Positions 33,586-44,852 of a stretch of DNA of 64,000 nucleotides are shown here, in pieces (the stretch's first letter is position 1; every line of letters starts with the position of its first letter). A program made the translations under genes and the position numbers. The notes beneath the pieces are model-generated. The model was not told the origin of the DNA, ran no database searches, and saw only the letters and a program-made list of their open reading frames with translations. The DNA lies in assembly GCF_036588685.1 (NCBI RefSeq), contig NC_086378.1:77331127-77395126 (forward strand). Reading direction: 5' to 3'. Origin of the DNA: Mytilus trossulus. Its lineage: Eukaryota > Mollusca > Bivalvia > Mytilida > Mytilidae.

Positions 33586-36500
33586 TTATGAGACTATAGA
33601 AGATCGAATGTTCCATGCAGCTTTTACATAATTACATAATTTGATCGTAAGAGACTTACTAGAAGCTTGTAGTAATTTTAATAGTTTGGTATTATTAGGC
33701 CAATGACAATAGTACTTTGGTAAAAATTGTGTTCGTACAGATCTATAAGATGGACACACAAGAACAAAATGGTATTCATCTTCAATAACACACATTTTAC
33801 AACATTCACATAAACGATTTTCTCTAGGAATATTATTATAACGGCCAACTTCAATATTTAACTTTAATGTTCCACTACGTAACTTTGTTAACAGATTAAC
33901 ATTATTGCTATAAGACAGATATTTTTCAATATAAAAAGTTAATTTAAATGTACTATAAAAAGACAGTTTACTACATTCTTGAATAGAAGTTGACCAATTC
34001 TGCAAGTATTGATCTTTAATACGAATTTTAATGTTATTTATACAAATTGTGCTAGCATCTTGGTTTAGCCATAAATAATTTCAACCAAGATCATATAACA
34101 TATCACGAATATTTGAGGCCCAGTTTACATAACCATTGATAGCATCGTCATACAAGAGTTTGTACACATCATATACAACTTTTGGTTTATTTGTAATAAT
34201 ATGTAACCAATATTTCAATATATTTTGTTTTCTAACAATAAAAAGAGGTAAGTGGCCAAGTTCGCCATATAAAAAGCATGTTGGTACATTTCTACCCAAT
34301 TTTAATATAAATCTACAAAAACGATTATGGATAAGTTCGATATCTTTAGCACGATGGAAACCCCATATTTCTGATGCATAGCCTAAAATAGATCCGACCA
34401 TACTGTCGAAAAGAAACATCTGTTCTTCTGGAGTGATGAAGAATTGTTTGAGAGAGTTCATTAAAGATGACATGGCTCTAGATCCTTGTTGTGCTAAACG
34501 TTTCTGAGTATGTACAAACTTTCCGTTGTAATGTAATAATACACCAAGGTACACATATGAATTTACAACTTGCAGTTCCTTATTATCATATAAAAAAAAT
34601 AGTGTCTACTGGTCTAAATCCATTTCTAAATACCACTACTTTGGTTTTATCAGCATTTACTTCGATATTCCATTTATTGCAGTAAAGTAAAAGTTTATCA
34701 AGTAAGTGTTGCAGAACAGTCGGTGTTTTTCCAAATAAAACGGTGTCGTCAGCAAAAAGTATTAGATATATAAGGACTCCATTCAAAGATATGACATCTT
34801 CGTTTACATCGGTGGAGATATCTTGAATAATGTCATTTATAAAGAATAAGAAAAGTAACGGAGATAAGGGCTCGCCTTGTTTTACGCCAATATGATTGTC
34901 AAAAGCCTCTGATATTACTCCACCAGACCGCACACGTAAACGCACAGATGAATAAATAGAATTTACCATTGATACGAATTTACTGCTAACTCCAGATTTG
35001 AGAAGTTTGTATATCAAAATTCGTCTGTCCACCTTATCAAACGCCCTTCGGAAATCAACGAAACCACAATATAATTTTAATTTATGTTGAAGAGTATGTG
35101 TAATAATTCCATGCAGAGTAAATATAGCATCAACAGTCGAACGTCCTGGTTGGAATCCAAATTGGTTGTCTATTATATGATTTTTGTCCTGTGACCACGA
35201 CAACAAACGGTCAGTTAGAATGCTAGTAAATAACTTTGACAGGATGCTCACTAATATTATAGGTCTATAGTTAATCGGATTTGTAAGATCACCACTTTTG
35301 GGAACAGGAATAACAAGGCATTCAGTCCAATTTTCTGGATATATTCCGATAGCAAAGATCGAGTTGAATAAACTTTTTAAAATAGGTGCGAAAAAAGAAG
35401 GACATGACGAAAACATCTCACCTACAATTTCATCGTTACCAGAACTTTTACCAGATTTGAGTCTCTTTAGTGCTTTGAAAATTTCGTCTTCCGAAATGTC
35501 TGTATCTAGTAATTCTATATTTACACTATCAAAATAACTGTTATTTAAAAGATCTAACACTGCATCAGATAGCTCGGGTGGGTTCATACCAAGAACATTT
35601 TCAAAATAATTTAACATTTCTTCGTTGTCCACTACACACTTTGATTTATTTTTTGGCTTTACGGTTGACCAAAATTTCTTCGGATTGGTTTTTGCAATAC
35701 TGCAAAGTTCCAGACCTTTTTTCCTCTTATAGTTGAACTGGGCTTTTCGCTTTACTTTATTATAATCATTTCTAGCAATCACGAATTCACTCCTGTTTGA
35801 ATCTGTTTGGTGACGTTGAAAAAAGTTTCTCATGACATGAAATCTTTTTCGGGCGTTTTTGCAATTGACATCGAACCATTCATTATTCGGACGATTTTTA
35901 CGATCTATGTTTTTATGGGTAGAAACTGAGTGTCCAAACACTTTGAAAGCGCTGTCGTAAATAATTTGAGTTATCTCTCTTACGGCGTTATGTATATCGA
36001 CATCTGAATTAATATTATTCACAACTGACAATAGTTTTTCTCTATGAGGTTGTAAAGTTTTTGCATATTCATCATTTTTACTTGTTTCCCATTTAATGTA
36101 ATTGCGTGTTGTAGTATTTGTTCTCTTTTGACATATAGTGGAAAAGTTAAGTTCAAATAATAAAGGCATATGATCTGAAAACTCATTCATTTCTAGAACT
36201 TCAAAGTCACTAATAATATCAAAATCGTTCGGAGACACAAGAAGATAATCGTTGACACTCGTCCCTTTACTGTTACAAAACGTGAATTTACCATTCGTAT
36301 CGCTTCCGAGTCTACCGTTAGCTACAGTTAATCCCGTGTTATAGCACACCTGTAATAATTTACGTCCAAAGGTATTTACAACTTTATCCATTGAGCATCG
36401 ATCAGAAATAATGGGGTTTTCAAAATGATTTACACTCGTTACAAATTTATCTAATTGATCATTATACAAAACGTCACTCACTTCACCAATGCGACTATTA

Positions 36501-36964
36501 AAATCTCCGCATATTAATACAATACCCTTTTCACTATAATCTAAAACAATACTTTCAATAATCTCATGAAAATCAATATCACAAATATTATAATATTTCG
36601 ATTTCTCGTGTGGAATGTAAGAAAAACAAACAAAGACATCTTTAGTTGTATTGAAAAATGTGTGCTCAAATTTTAAAAGCAAAATACCATGGTTGATTTC
36701 TTTTTCAACCGAAATACCTTTACATAAGTGTTGTTTACAATATACAGCTAAACCACCTTCATTTCTGTTACCAATATTTTTATTTCTACAAAGACAAGTA
36801 ATTTTTTCAAACCCATTAATGTTTATAAAGTTATTTTCTTTTAGCCAAGTTTCACTAAATAATAAAATGTTATACTTGTCTATTAGATTTAAAAAGTTAT
36901 TATCATTGTACACTGATGTAAGGCCGTTAATATTCCAACATAAACATTTTAATGTCTCCGAAAG
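33586..36964 (-). pseudogene. LINE ORF2 (endonuclease and reverse transcriptase), broken by a frameshift and a stop
   Basis: The frame opens immediately after the ORF1 stop: a non-ATG lead-in reads LKCLCWNINGL, the usual first endonuclease motif. Further blocks are SETWLKENN, CGDFNSRIG, SDHMPLL; then reverse transcriptase blocks KSSGNDEIVGEMF, VDFRRAFDKVDR, VKQGEPLSPLLFLFFINDI and FADD with both Asp present. The frame breaks in a run of eight A (plus strand 34592-34599); the next frame continues YDNKELQVVNSYVYLGVLL. A TGA at 34081-34083 interrupts it. The tail has a zinc-knuckle LCECCKMCVIEDEYHFVLVC and ends at 33586. With only two lesions it is recently inactivated, or one lesion could be an assembly error in the homopolymer. 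Confidence 0.85.
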
Positions 36965-36979
36965 TTCTCTGGAAATGTC

Positions 36980-38116
36980 CTATGGTTTATATTCTTTACC
37001 ACCAACAAAAATGCGGTCTTTAACGAAATACGCCTTTATCTCTTGTTCGCGCAACTCCTTAAGTATGGGTAGTTTTTCCTTCCTCCGTATCTGGATTTCT
37101 TTAGGCAATTGTTCCGCGACGCCAAATGTCGAATTTTTCAGATTTTTTGCGCTTTTCTTAACTAAATCTCTACTTTCAAATGTTGAGAATTTTACTAAAA
37201 TTGGACGTGTTTTTTCACCCTTTTTGCCTAATCGGTGGGCATCTGAAATGACCACTTTCGTAGCAGCACCGTCTATTTTCATGTTATTTTCACAGAACCT
37301 GCCAATAATTTCGGAACAAACTTCCTCCTCAGTTTCTTTAATATTATAAAAGACCAAGTTATTTTGCATCGACTTCATTTGGATATCAATCAATTCGTCC
37401 TTAAGTTTGCTGTTTTCCTTCTTCATGTTGTCGACGGACGCACGGACGTCTACAGAAATTTTTTTCCCGCTTACAGATTTCATTTGCTTCGATACTTTAT
37501 CAAGTTCAGTCTTAAATGATCCAACTTTATCAAAATTGTTACTAATAAGCTGCGTCGATTTTTCTACTTGTTCCAAGCGGCCGTCCATTTCTTTGGCATT
37601 AACTTCTAGTTTTACAACCTTTGCATTTAAAGAACTAACTAAGGAGCCTACTTTTTCAAGTTTATCAAGTTTATTTTCAAATGTATCCATTCTCTGGAAT
37701 AACTCATCAACCCAGACTGGACGTTGTTGGGATGTGTATTGCATGACTGGCGATGAATGTTGTACCTGTTGCATAGGATATATTGTACCGGAGTTCGGGG
37801 TAGAGCCTAGCTGTTGATTTTGAAGTTGAAACATCGGGTTAGGACTAGGCGAGTACATGAAGTTTGTATCTTGAGTAAAACGTTGCTGGTTCATATTGTT
37901 CATTAAACTTGGGTTGTCAAATGAAGGACATGTGTGATTGTTTACATTCGTTATGTCACCTGTGTACAGCTCACCTTTGTTTACATTTGACGAACTGAGT
38001 ATGTCTTTCTTTTTACTTTTCTTTCTGGATGGCTTTTTTTCTTTTAAGTCATTTACAATACTATTGTCACTACTATTGCTTCTGTTTGATCTTCTTCTTA
38101 CTCCTTTTCTAGGCAT
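36980..38116 (-). CDS. LINE ORF1 protein, coiled coil plus L1-ORF1-like RNA-binding domain (378 residues)
   Basis: Starts MPRKGVRRRSNRSNSSDNS with a basic N-terminus. A Gln/Asn/Pro-rich region is followed by a predicted coiled coil (heptad-like DKLEKVGSLVSSLNAKVVKL to KMKSVSG). The C-terminal domain starts SMQNNLVFYNIKETEEEV and includes HRLGKKGEKTRPILVKF, resembling the RRM-type (Transposase_22-like) domain of LINE ORF1 proteins that chaperone the element RNA. It ends GGKEYKP then TAG. ORF2 continues in the same frame directly after this TAG. Confidence 0.85.
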   Translation of the reverse strand: MPRKGVRRRSNRSNSSDNSIVNDLKEKKPSRKKSKKKDILSSSNVNKGELYTGDITNVNNHTCPSFDNPSLMNNMNQQRFTQDTNFMYSPSPNPMFQLQNQQLGSTPNSGTIYPMQQVQHSSPVMQYTSQQRPVWVDELFQRMDTFENKLDKLEKVGSLVSSLNAKVVKLEVNAKEMDGRLEQVEKSTQLISNNFDKVGSFKTELDKVSKQMKSVSGKKISVDVRASVDNMKKENSKLKDELIDIQMKSMQNNLVFYNIKETEEEVCSEIIGRFCENNMKIDGAATKVVISDAHRLGKKGEKTRPILVKFSTFESRDLVKKSAKNLKNSTFGVAEQLPKEIQIRRKEKLPILKELREQEIKAYFVKDRIFVGGKEYKP

Positions 38117-38644
38117 ATTTCCACACAGAAACTAGAAATTTCATTCACACTACTAATTCACTACTGACCACTGTCCGCCATGTTTATGTTCTTTCAATTG
38201 GACAATCGGTTGTTGGCTTGCTGCCCTCCAATTGGTAATTTTTAAAGAAATTTTGCCGTTTTTGGTTATTATCTTGAATACTATTATAGATAGAGATAAA
38301 CTGTAAACAGCAATAATGTTCAGCAAAGTAAGATCTACAAATAAGTCAACATGACCTAAATGGTCAATTGACCCCTTAAGGAGTTATTGCCCTTTATAGT
38401 CAATTTTTAACAATTTTCATTAATTCGGTAAATTTATGTAAATTTTTACCAAATATTTTTCTCTGTTACTAATGGGCAAGGTTCATTATAGATATAATTG
38501 TAAGAAGCAAGAACGTTCAGTAAAGTAAGAACTTCAAACACATCACCATCCCCAAAATACAATTTTGTCATGAATCCATTTGTGTCCTTTGTTTAATATG
38601 CACATAGACCAAGGTGAGCGACACAGGCTCTTTAGAGCCTCTAG

Positions 38645-39178
38645 TTAACTCTTTTCTCTCTAAAGAAGAAATGAGCGAAACAAAAACATCTATGGCTATG
38701 CACGTCTCATCACAAATTATTATCAAAATGTCTAACGTACCATGGATGGCCATATATACATATAAGCCTATAAATGCCATCAACCCTTTACTCCATCCCT
38801 CTGAATTTCAGAAAAGAAAAGCAGGAAGGAAGTAAAAAGAAAATAGTTGCAACTTACTTAATCAAGAAATCAAAATTTTTGCAGTATTTTTGATATTTAT
38901 TATAGTATTATACATCAACAAAACAAATAATAACAAGAATATGGTTTAAAGTACATTTACATAAATATGTAATTTTAAATTACAAATGTCCTCCTTCTGT
39001 GAGGTATTTACAAATATGAATATGTACACACATTTCTAATTATGAAACTTCGAGTACAAAAGTACAATTGAAAAAAATGTTATTGATAAATAAAGTGTTT
39101 TCATGTTCTAGAAATATATGCATGTAACTGCTCACATAACAAATAACGACAAAGCGTATAGTTTACAAAAAGTTTGGT
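38645..39178 (-). other. Downstream region of caveolin copy 2
   Basis: No separate gene. A minus-strand AATAAA-like signal lies near 38895, a plausible poly(A) signal. Confidence 0.4.
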
Positions 39179-39505
39179 TTACTTCTTGAAGGCATGGAAT
39201 AAACTTCCGAATGCCTCGCAACACGGTACTATGCAGCAATTCACACAAGTAGAATAAAGCCTTTGACAAATTCCACAATTAATTTCAAAAATCTTCATGC
39301 AGGGTGAAATGATCCAGATATGATAGAAAGCAATGATCGCAAATTCACAGCCCCATTCAGCCGCAATGCAGACACCATAGAATATTGTCAGTATGTTGTA
39401 GCAAAGAAGCTTCCAACAATCGAAACATTTAGCAGATAGTTTCCATACACAGTCAATACTGTGCACTCCATCGGGTTCGCCAAACACATCGTTGAAATGC
39501 AAAGT
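39179..39505 (-). CDS. Caveolin copy 2 exon 2
   Basis: Acceptor ttttttag before 39505; stop at 39179-39181. Confidence 0.9.
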   Translation of the reverse strand, partial: TLHFNDVFGEPDGVHSIDCVWKLSAKCFDCWKLLCYNILTIFYGVCIAAEWGCEFAIIAFYHIWIISPCMKIFEINCGICQRLYSTCVNCCIVPCCEAFGSLFHAFKK

Positions 39506-41086
39506 CTAAAAAAAAAGAAGAAATATATTAAAAAATAAAGTATTATAGAAGTAACTAAGTATCCGCCTTTATAAATATAAGGAGACGTGGTATGATTGTT
39601 AATGTGGATGTTAGCAATTATTGGCAACCGTACAGCCTTCAACAATGAAGAACATATCGTCTATAAACATGATAAAAGACCGCGACATGAAAAATATGAA
39701 ACAATTCAATTGAGAAAAAGTAAGGCTTTAATTGATAACAAAACAATGCTGAATTTATTATAAGCAAGGATAAATTTACCTTGAATTTTATAAATCTATG
39801 AAATGTAGAGAAATATACTTAGTTAAGAATGGAGTTTTTAGCAGTCAGTTTATATTTTATTTACGAATTGAATGCTCCTTTTTGTAAATTCATTGGGGGT
39901 GTAAAAGCGTTTCATCGAAGTACATTTTGTATGAAGCGCGGAAGCGCTTCATTCTAAAAATGTGCCGGCACGGTCTATGCTTTTACAACCCTATGTAGTT
40001 ACAAAAAGAAGCATTCAATACTTATAATTACATTTTTTAGCTATGATCATGAAAACACGAATTTTATATATTTTTTTATTTTATTCACACGTGCACTTTA
40101 TTGTGGGACCACGTGTTAACATGAATGAAAAGTTTTAATGAGCGATGCAATTGCGTTCGGAATAACACGTGATGTGCAGTTAGCCAATCAGAATAAAGTA
40201 TTATAATGAAACATACATCTAATGTAATTATAAAGGAATGTAGTATGATTTATTTTTATAAATATACCGTTCTAAAATCATGGATTCATTATTTCATCTG
40301 CGGTTGACTTTGTCTAGTCAAATTAATTAAAAGATTCCAAATTTTCAGTAGATATTTAGTAAATTTTGGGTGATAGCTAAATATAGATAAACTGAGTGAG
40401 TTGTACGCAAGTGCAGCTCCTTGAAATATCGAATAAGCAATGCGATCAAAGTTCCGAAATATAGATCTAGTTAAAGATAATAGTTGTCGGGCAAATTTTC
40501 CTTGAATTTGTTATACACTATGGCCATTTAAAAAAAACTGTCGAATTGCCCTCGTAAGTATAGCCCTCAATAAAGATTCTGTATATGAAAATTGTAGAAT
40601 ATCCAAAAATCTTTTAGTTTTTATTTCGACAATTTGGGAAAATACTTAATTAATTTGCTTGTCTTATTGCCGGTTCGTTTGTTTTCCATTTTTTTCCATT
40701 TATAAGATGTGTGCGCGTTTGCTTTTGGAGAACATGTATGATAAATCATTTTAAAACTTTAAAAAAAACACCTAAAGGTTCAAAAATTTGGGGAAACAAG
40801 TTTTGAAAACTTAATATCGTTTTGCGCATCTTCGCTCGTAACCCTTGGCTAATCCCGCTCTCCCCAGAGAGCGTGAATCGTAACCCTTGGCTACCGAAAA
40901 TGCGTTTTGCGATAAATTGAACTTATTTTTTCTACCCGACACTTTCAGTCAGTTATTTTGATTTGAAAATTGTTAAATAATTAATTTAAATAATGAGATA
41001 GAAAAAGATGTACATACCCCTAAATGTGCATTGATTCCATTGGGATCTCTCTCAACCAAATCTATTTCACTACCGATTGTCTTCAT
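39179..41086 (-). CDS. Caveolin family protein, copy 2 (2 exons, 131 residues)
   Basis: Exon 1 (41018-41086) and exon 2 (39179-39505) join in phase 0 over a 1,512-nt intron. The exon lengths, phases and donor are identical to copy 1. The protein starts MKTIGSEIDLVERDPNGINA and carries FNDVFGEPDG, DCVWKLSAKCFDCWK, the membrane segment and CEAFGSLFHAFKK. About eight residues differ from copy 1. Its promoter is attached: TATATAAA about 56 bp upstream of the ATG. The larger intron is partly due to a dispersed hairpin repeat (39867-40240). It is likely the functional copy of the pair, or at least the one without promoter disruption. Confidence 0.9.
39867..40240 (-). mobile_element. Hairpin repeat family, copy 2 (in caveolin intron)
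   Basis: Inverted relative to 5790-6152. The core hairpin 39867-40019 has centre 'gaagcgcggaagcgcttc'. The flank 40020-40240 contains 'gggaccacgtgttaacatga' and 'cacgtgatgtgcagtt'. Confidence 0.6.
41018..41086 (-). CDS. Caveolin copy 2 exon 1
   Basis: ATG at 41086-41084; donor GTATGT follows 41018. 23 codons. Confidence 0.88.
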
Positions 41087-41430
41087 TCTGTCAAATTGTG
41101 TGTCTTTTCTGGTTTTGTTGAATTATCAATATTTGTTAAAGTTTATATACCCACCCTTTTTAAATTTTGTTGACAAGTCAAGACATGCCAAAGTTGACCA
41201 CCGGTCAATTAATTGCATGTTTTCATATCTATTCATTTTCTCTTGTTAACTTTTGCCGTCAATTAAGGTATCCTTAATTAGTTCCTTTAACACGTATGTT
41301 TTTTAGAAACCAAAACAATATATAATATTTAATTAAATTTGTATTATCACATAGTATAATCTATAATAATGTCACAACGGAATGAATATATGTCACGAAG
41401 TCTAAAATACACTTTTCTTCAAAGTATTCT
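41087..41430 (-). promoter_or_regulatory. Promoter region of caveolin copy 2
   Basis: TATATAAA on the minus strand at 41142-41149, 56 bp from the start codon. The region is conserved with the displaced region 23029-23420. Confidence 0.7.
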
Positions 41431-42214
41431 TTTTGGCTTATATTGTCAGACTTCATGAGATTTTCACTCAATTCCCGATTTGTTCTGGCCAAATAAAAAA
41501 GATTCCCAACGAAATAACATGTAATAATTAGAACTGAGGGGGAAATTTTTACCATTGGCATACAATACAGTTTTGATCCCGTATTTACAGTTTGATGAAA
41601 ATTTCCATATGTAATTAAAAAAATATATACCTTCATGTGCTACTTTTTGAGTTAAATGAGGTCGAAATTTTGTTTATTTGCCACAAATTGTTTTTTGTTA
41701 AATAATTTGTAATTTCTTTATTTTATAAGTATCATAAAAATTTATGCATTTTTTATTTAGAAATAACTCATATTTGTCAAATGGCCATGAATTGAGAAAA
41801 AAACGTCAGTTTTTGCTATATAATTATCAAAATTTTAAAAAAATGCGCTATTTACAGTTTTATCGAATTTGGTCCAGATAATCTCACTGCAAAACGAAAC
41901 AAAATGTCGTTTTAAAAAATTGGGGTCCAGGCACTCGTTTTCAAATTAAATCAGTTTGAATGATAAAAATCAGTCGGAAAATGCATCGTTTTCCGATATG
42001 TCACAGTTTGAGGTCGTTAAATAACATTTTACGTTAGCAACGTCATTACCTCCGCTGTAACTGTATCGTGGTATGTCTTGGAAAAATCCACACTTTTTCT
42101 GTTTAATTTTAAATTTAATGATAAACAAGTCAAATTTGTTACTTTTGAAAATCTTGATATTTTCCTTTTCTAAACTCAAAGGTATTATTTTTCATCACTC
42201 GAAATTTAAGTTCG
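41431..42214. other. Intergenic DNA, nothing recognised
   Basis: AT-rich, no coding region or clear repeat. Confidence 0.4.
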
Positions 42215-42367
42215 AAGGGGTGGATACAGCCATTTAAAAAATGGGGGGGGGGGGGGGACCGAACATAGGACAAAAAAGGGGGTCCAACTATAAGGACCCA
42301 TTCAAATGCATTTATCGGCCAACAAAAAGGGGGGTTCCAACTTCCGGACCCCCCCCTTGGATCCGCC
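42215..42367. mobile_element. hAT-type MITE family GGCGGATCCAG, copy A
   Basis: Ends 'ggggtggatacagccattt' and 'ccttggatccgcc' are complementary. The interior has G and C homopolymers (about 15 G at 42242-42257) and 'gttccaacttccggaccccc'. Siblings lie at 44853-44998 and, decayed, near 63620-63815. Confidence 0.6.
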
Positions 42368-42454
42368 AATGGTTCGGCTTTCTTTTAATCTTGTATTGTG
42401 TGCAGATTTTGCACCTGGCTAGTGTGAGAAGCAAATAAAGATTTCTCATCCCGT

Positions 42455-43040
42455 GTAGGAATTTGGGTCCTCAATGCTCTTCAACTTCATACTTTATTTG
42501 GCCTTTTCAACTTTTTTGGATTCGAGCGTCACTGATAAAGTCTTTTGTAGACGAAACGCGCGTCTGGCGTAAATACAAAATATAATCCTGGTATCTATGA
42601 TGATTTATTTACAACCACTGGGTCGATGCCACTGCTGGTGGGGTTTTAATTCCCCGAGGACATCACTAGCCCAGTAGATCATTATTGATATGGTCATATT
42701 TAAAATTGGCGCAATTAGATGATTATTTTATTGGCGCAAAAGAAGTATTGGCGCAATTAATTTGTGGCGCAAATGAGTAATTTTTTGGCTTTAAAAGATA
42801 TCGCCTTTACAAAACTTTTAAGTTTTTGAAATACTAAGGCTTTTCTACCTCAGGAATATATTACCTTAGCTGTGTTTGGCAAAACTTTTAAGAACTTTGG
42901 TTCTCATTGCTCTTCAACTTCGTACTTTATTTGCCATTTTCAACTTTTGGGGATTCGAGCGTCACTTATGAGTCTTTTGTAGACGAAACGCGAATCTGTC
43001 ATCAATACAAAATTTAATCATTATGAGTTTATTTCCAGGT
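42455..43040 (+). repeat. Dispersed repeat family 'TAGACGAAACGCGCGTCTGGCG', two tandem partial copies
   Basis: 'tgtagacgaaacgcg' occurs at about 42547 and 42979, each preceded by 'gattcgagcgtcact' and 'tgctcttcaacttc'. 'actgggtcgatgccactgct' follows the first. The same family is at 13388-13520, 55840-55990 and 56160-56735. Confidence 0.65.
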
Positions 43041-43079
43041 TTCACATGGAGTTTTAAATTGATGTAAGCCCATGTTATT

Positions 43080-43470
43080 TTATCGTGTCCTTTATCACGA
43101 TTTTAGAAAAAAAAATATTTGATGAAGCAACACAATTTAATAGTGATTTTATGTCTTTTAATGATAAACAGAAATTAGTGTTTTTATTTACAAATAATAA
43201 TATGATTCGTAGCTGTACCAAAGCCTGTTATCTTTTTTTAAATACTAGACGTAGGAATGTTTTATACTGTAAATAATTTTAATGTCAATATGTTTTATAA
43301 TAGATGCATTCTTTATATAATTTTTAATGTTATAGTCTCTTGTAAATTATGTACAGAATGGCTCTCTTTTTATATTTATATATATATATTTACATTTAAT
43401 GTAATGCTGTATTATATATTATTGAGAGATGAGACTTAAACAAAATATTGAATATTGAATTGTGCGATAG
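43080..43470 (+). mobile_element. LINE 3' fragment
   Basis: The frame to 43276 (KQKLVFLFTNNNMIRSCTKA then CYLFLNTRRR) resembles the last residues of CR1-like ORF2 proteins. It is followed by AT-rich 3' sequence and a 'gaatattgaat' repeat tail at about 43446-43461. It is strongly 5'-truncated. Confidence 0.5.
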
Positions 43471-43619
43471 GTTGGTAAACATTTTGTACTTTGTATTTTT
43501 TGTTTGTTTTTACGATTCAGTTTTCGATTTTATGTGTTTGATTCGTGTTTGTCTAAAATTATCAGTCCAACCGACAGAAAAGTTCATAGTTTTGAAAAGA
43601 TAAACAAACAAGAATGTGT

Positions 43620-43875
43620 CCCAAGTACACGGATGTCAGATCCGCACTATCATTTTCTATGCTAAATAAACCTTGAAAATGAAATCTCTAGTTTGGCATT
43701 AAAATTAGAAATATCATATCATAGGAAACATGTTTACTATGTTTCAAATTGATTTGACTTCAAATCATCAAAAACTGCCACGACCAAAAACTTCAACCTG
43801 AAGCGACACTGACGAACGAACGGACGAACGGAAACACAGACCAGAAGACATAATGCCCATAAATGGGGGCATAAA
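43620..43875 (-). repeat. Dispersed repeat, inverted copy of 12815-13100
   Basis: Shares 'gatccgcactatcattttc' and 'gacgaacgaacggacgaacg'. Non-coding. Confidence 0.6.
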
Positions 43876-43990
43876 AAGTTGTTTGCACTGTAATTAAGAA
43901 TTGATCAAAAAGGTAATATAAACAATATGAACCAAATTATGATGATCCGTTAAGGATGTCAAGTTGAGCTTTCCCTGCTTCTGACTTTTT

Positions 43991-44252
43991 GTCATTGTAT
44001 TTGGAATCCTCTAGTTTTATCATTGTATTTGGAATCCTCTAGTTTTGCCATTGTATTTGGAATCCTCTAGACTTATCCATTGTATTTGGAATCCTCTATA
44101 GGTTTATCCATTGTATTTGGAATCCTCTAGTTTTGTCATTGTATTTGGAATCCTCTAGACTTATCCATTGTATTTGGAATCCTCTAGGTTTATCCATTGT
44201 ATTTGGAATCCTCTAGTTTAATCATTGTATTTGGAATCCTCTAGTTTTATCT
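43991..44252 (+). repeat. Minisatellite, nine 28-31-bp units
   Basis: The core 'attgtatttggaatcctcta' starts at 43994, 44022, 44050, 44079, 44110, 44138, 44167, 44196 and 44224. The linkers alternate between 'gttttatc' and 'acttatcc/ggtttatcc' types. Confidence 0.85.
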
Positions 44253-44259
44253 TACTTTC

Positions 44260-44850
44260 TTTTCATAATTTTATTACATATAGTTTAAAAGGCATTTTTG
44301 AAAATCTTTTTTTTATAAAATCTTTGTAATTTTTCATAGTTTTTGAGAGAGAGTTGAAAGAGAAAAGGTGCAGATGCTAAATGTGTGAAACATCTTGAGG
44401 GAACGCTTTCCGCCAAAGTTTCTATTTCTATATAAAAAAAAAACATTTTTAGACAGAGGAGTGACCATCCTTGAAACTGGTTTTCAAGATGAAATAAGTC
44501 GCATAGAAAGCTTAATGCAACGAAAGAAGCTAAACATATAATTATTTGTATCTAGTCTGTTTATTAAATATCAAATCAGTTTCATTTTCTTCAAAACTAC
44601 TGTGGAGACATCTATTCATCACTATTGCAAGTTCTGAAAAATATTCAATATAATAAAATTATTAGTTATACATTACTTGCAGCGAAACAGTTAATCCCAA
44701 AAATCATTAACCGATTCATTTATTCACTACTTCTTGAACATTTTTTTATTACAATAAAAAGTGCTTGAATCTCACATATTCCAGTGAATTAAATAGATAT
44801 TAAGGATACTACTCACAATAGAAAAGTCTATGTTATATATTGACCATGTG
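44260..44850. other. Intergenic DNA, nothing recognised
   Basis: No gene or repeat identified. Confidence 0.4.
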
Positions 44851-44852
44851 TT

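Larger units (their letters stand above)
33451..38194 (-). mobile_element. LINE with two ORFs and a TTCA-repeat 3' end, 4.7 kb
   Basis: Inserted in the third unit of the tandem-unit repeat. The flanks 'ttttcagatgaat' and 'caattggacaatcgg' rejoin to match intact units. On the minus strand the element runs from near 38194 through ORF1, ORF2 and an AATAAAG motif to a (TTCA)n tail. At the junctions only about 5 bp (CAATT) is shared, so a duplication is short or absent. ORF2 has one frameshift and one stop. The conserved blocks suggest a CR1/Jockey-like element; the clade is uncertain. Confidence 0.85.
26663..38644 (+). mobile_element. Tandem-unit repeat (Helitron-like candidate) split by two insertions
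   Basis: Pieces 26663-27606, 33032-33450 and 38195-38644 join into one element of about 1.8 kb. The left end carries the hairpin 'agctcacctggcccaaag' and a GTCCGTC microsatellite. The body is three tandem units of about 500 bp, starting at 26761, 27262 and 33189. The right end has the hairpin 'ggctctttagagcc' followed by CTAG. A hairpin a few bases before CTRR is typical of Helitron 3' ends, but the left end does not start with TC, so the class is uncertain. I recall it as very common in bivalves. Confidence 0.6.

Noticed and set aside
36651-37349. Plus-strand ORF of 232 residues
   Set aside because: Antisense to LINE ORF1 and ORF2, which carry the recognisable motifs.
43991-44252. CRISPR array
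   Set aside because: Only 8-10 bp linkers that are themselves repeated; a minisatellite fits better.
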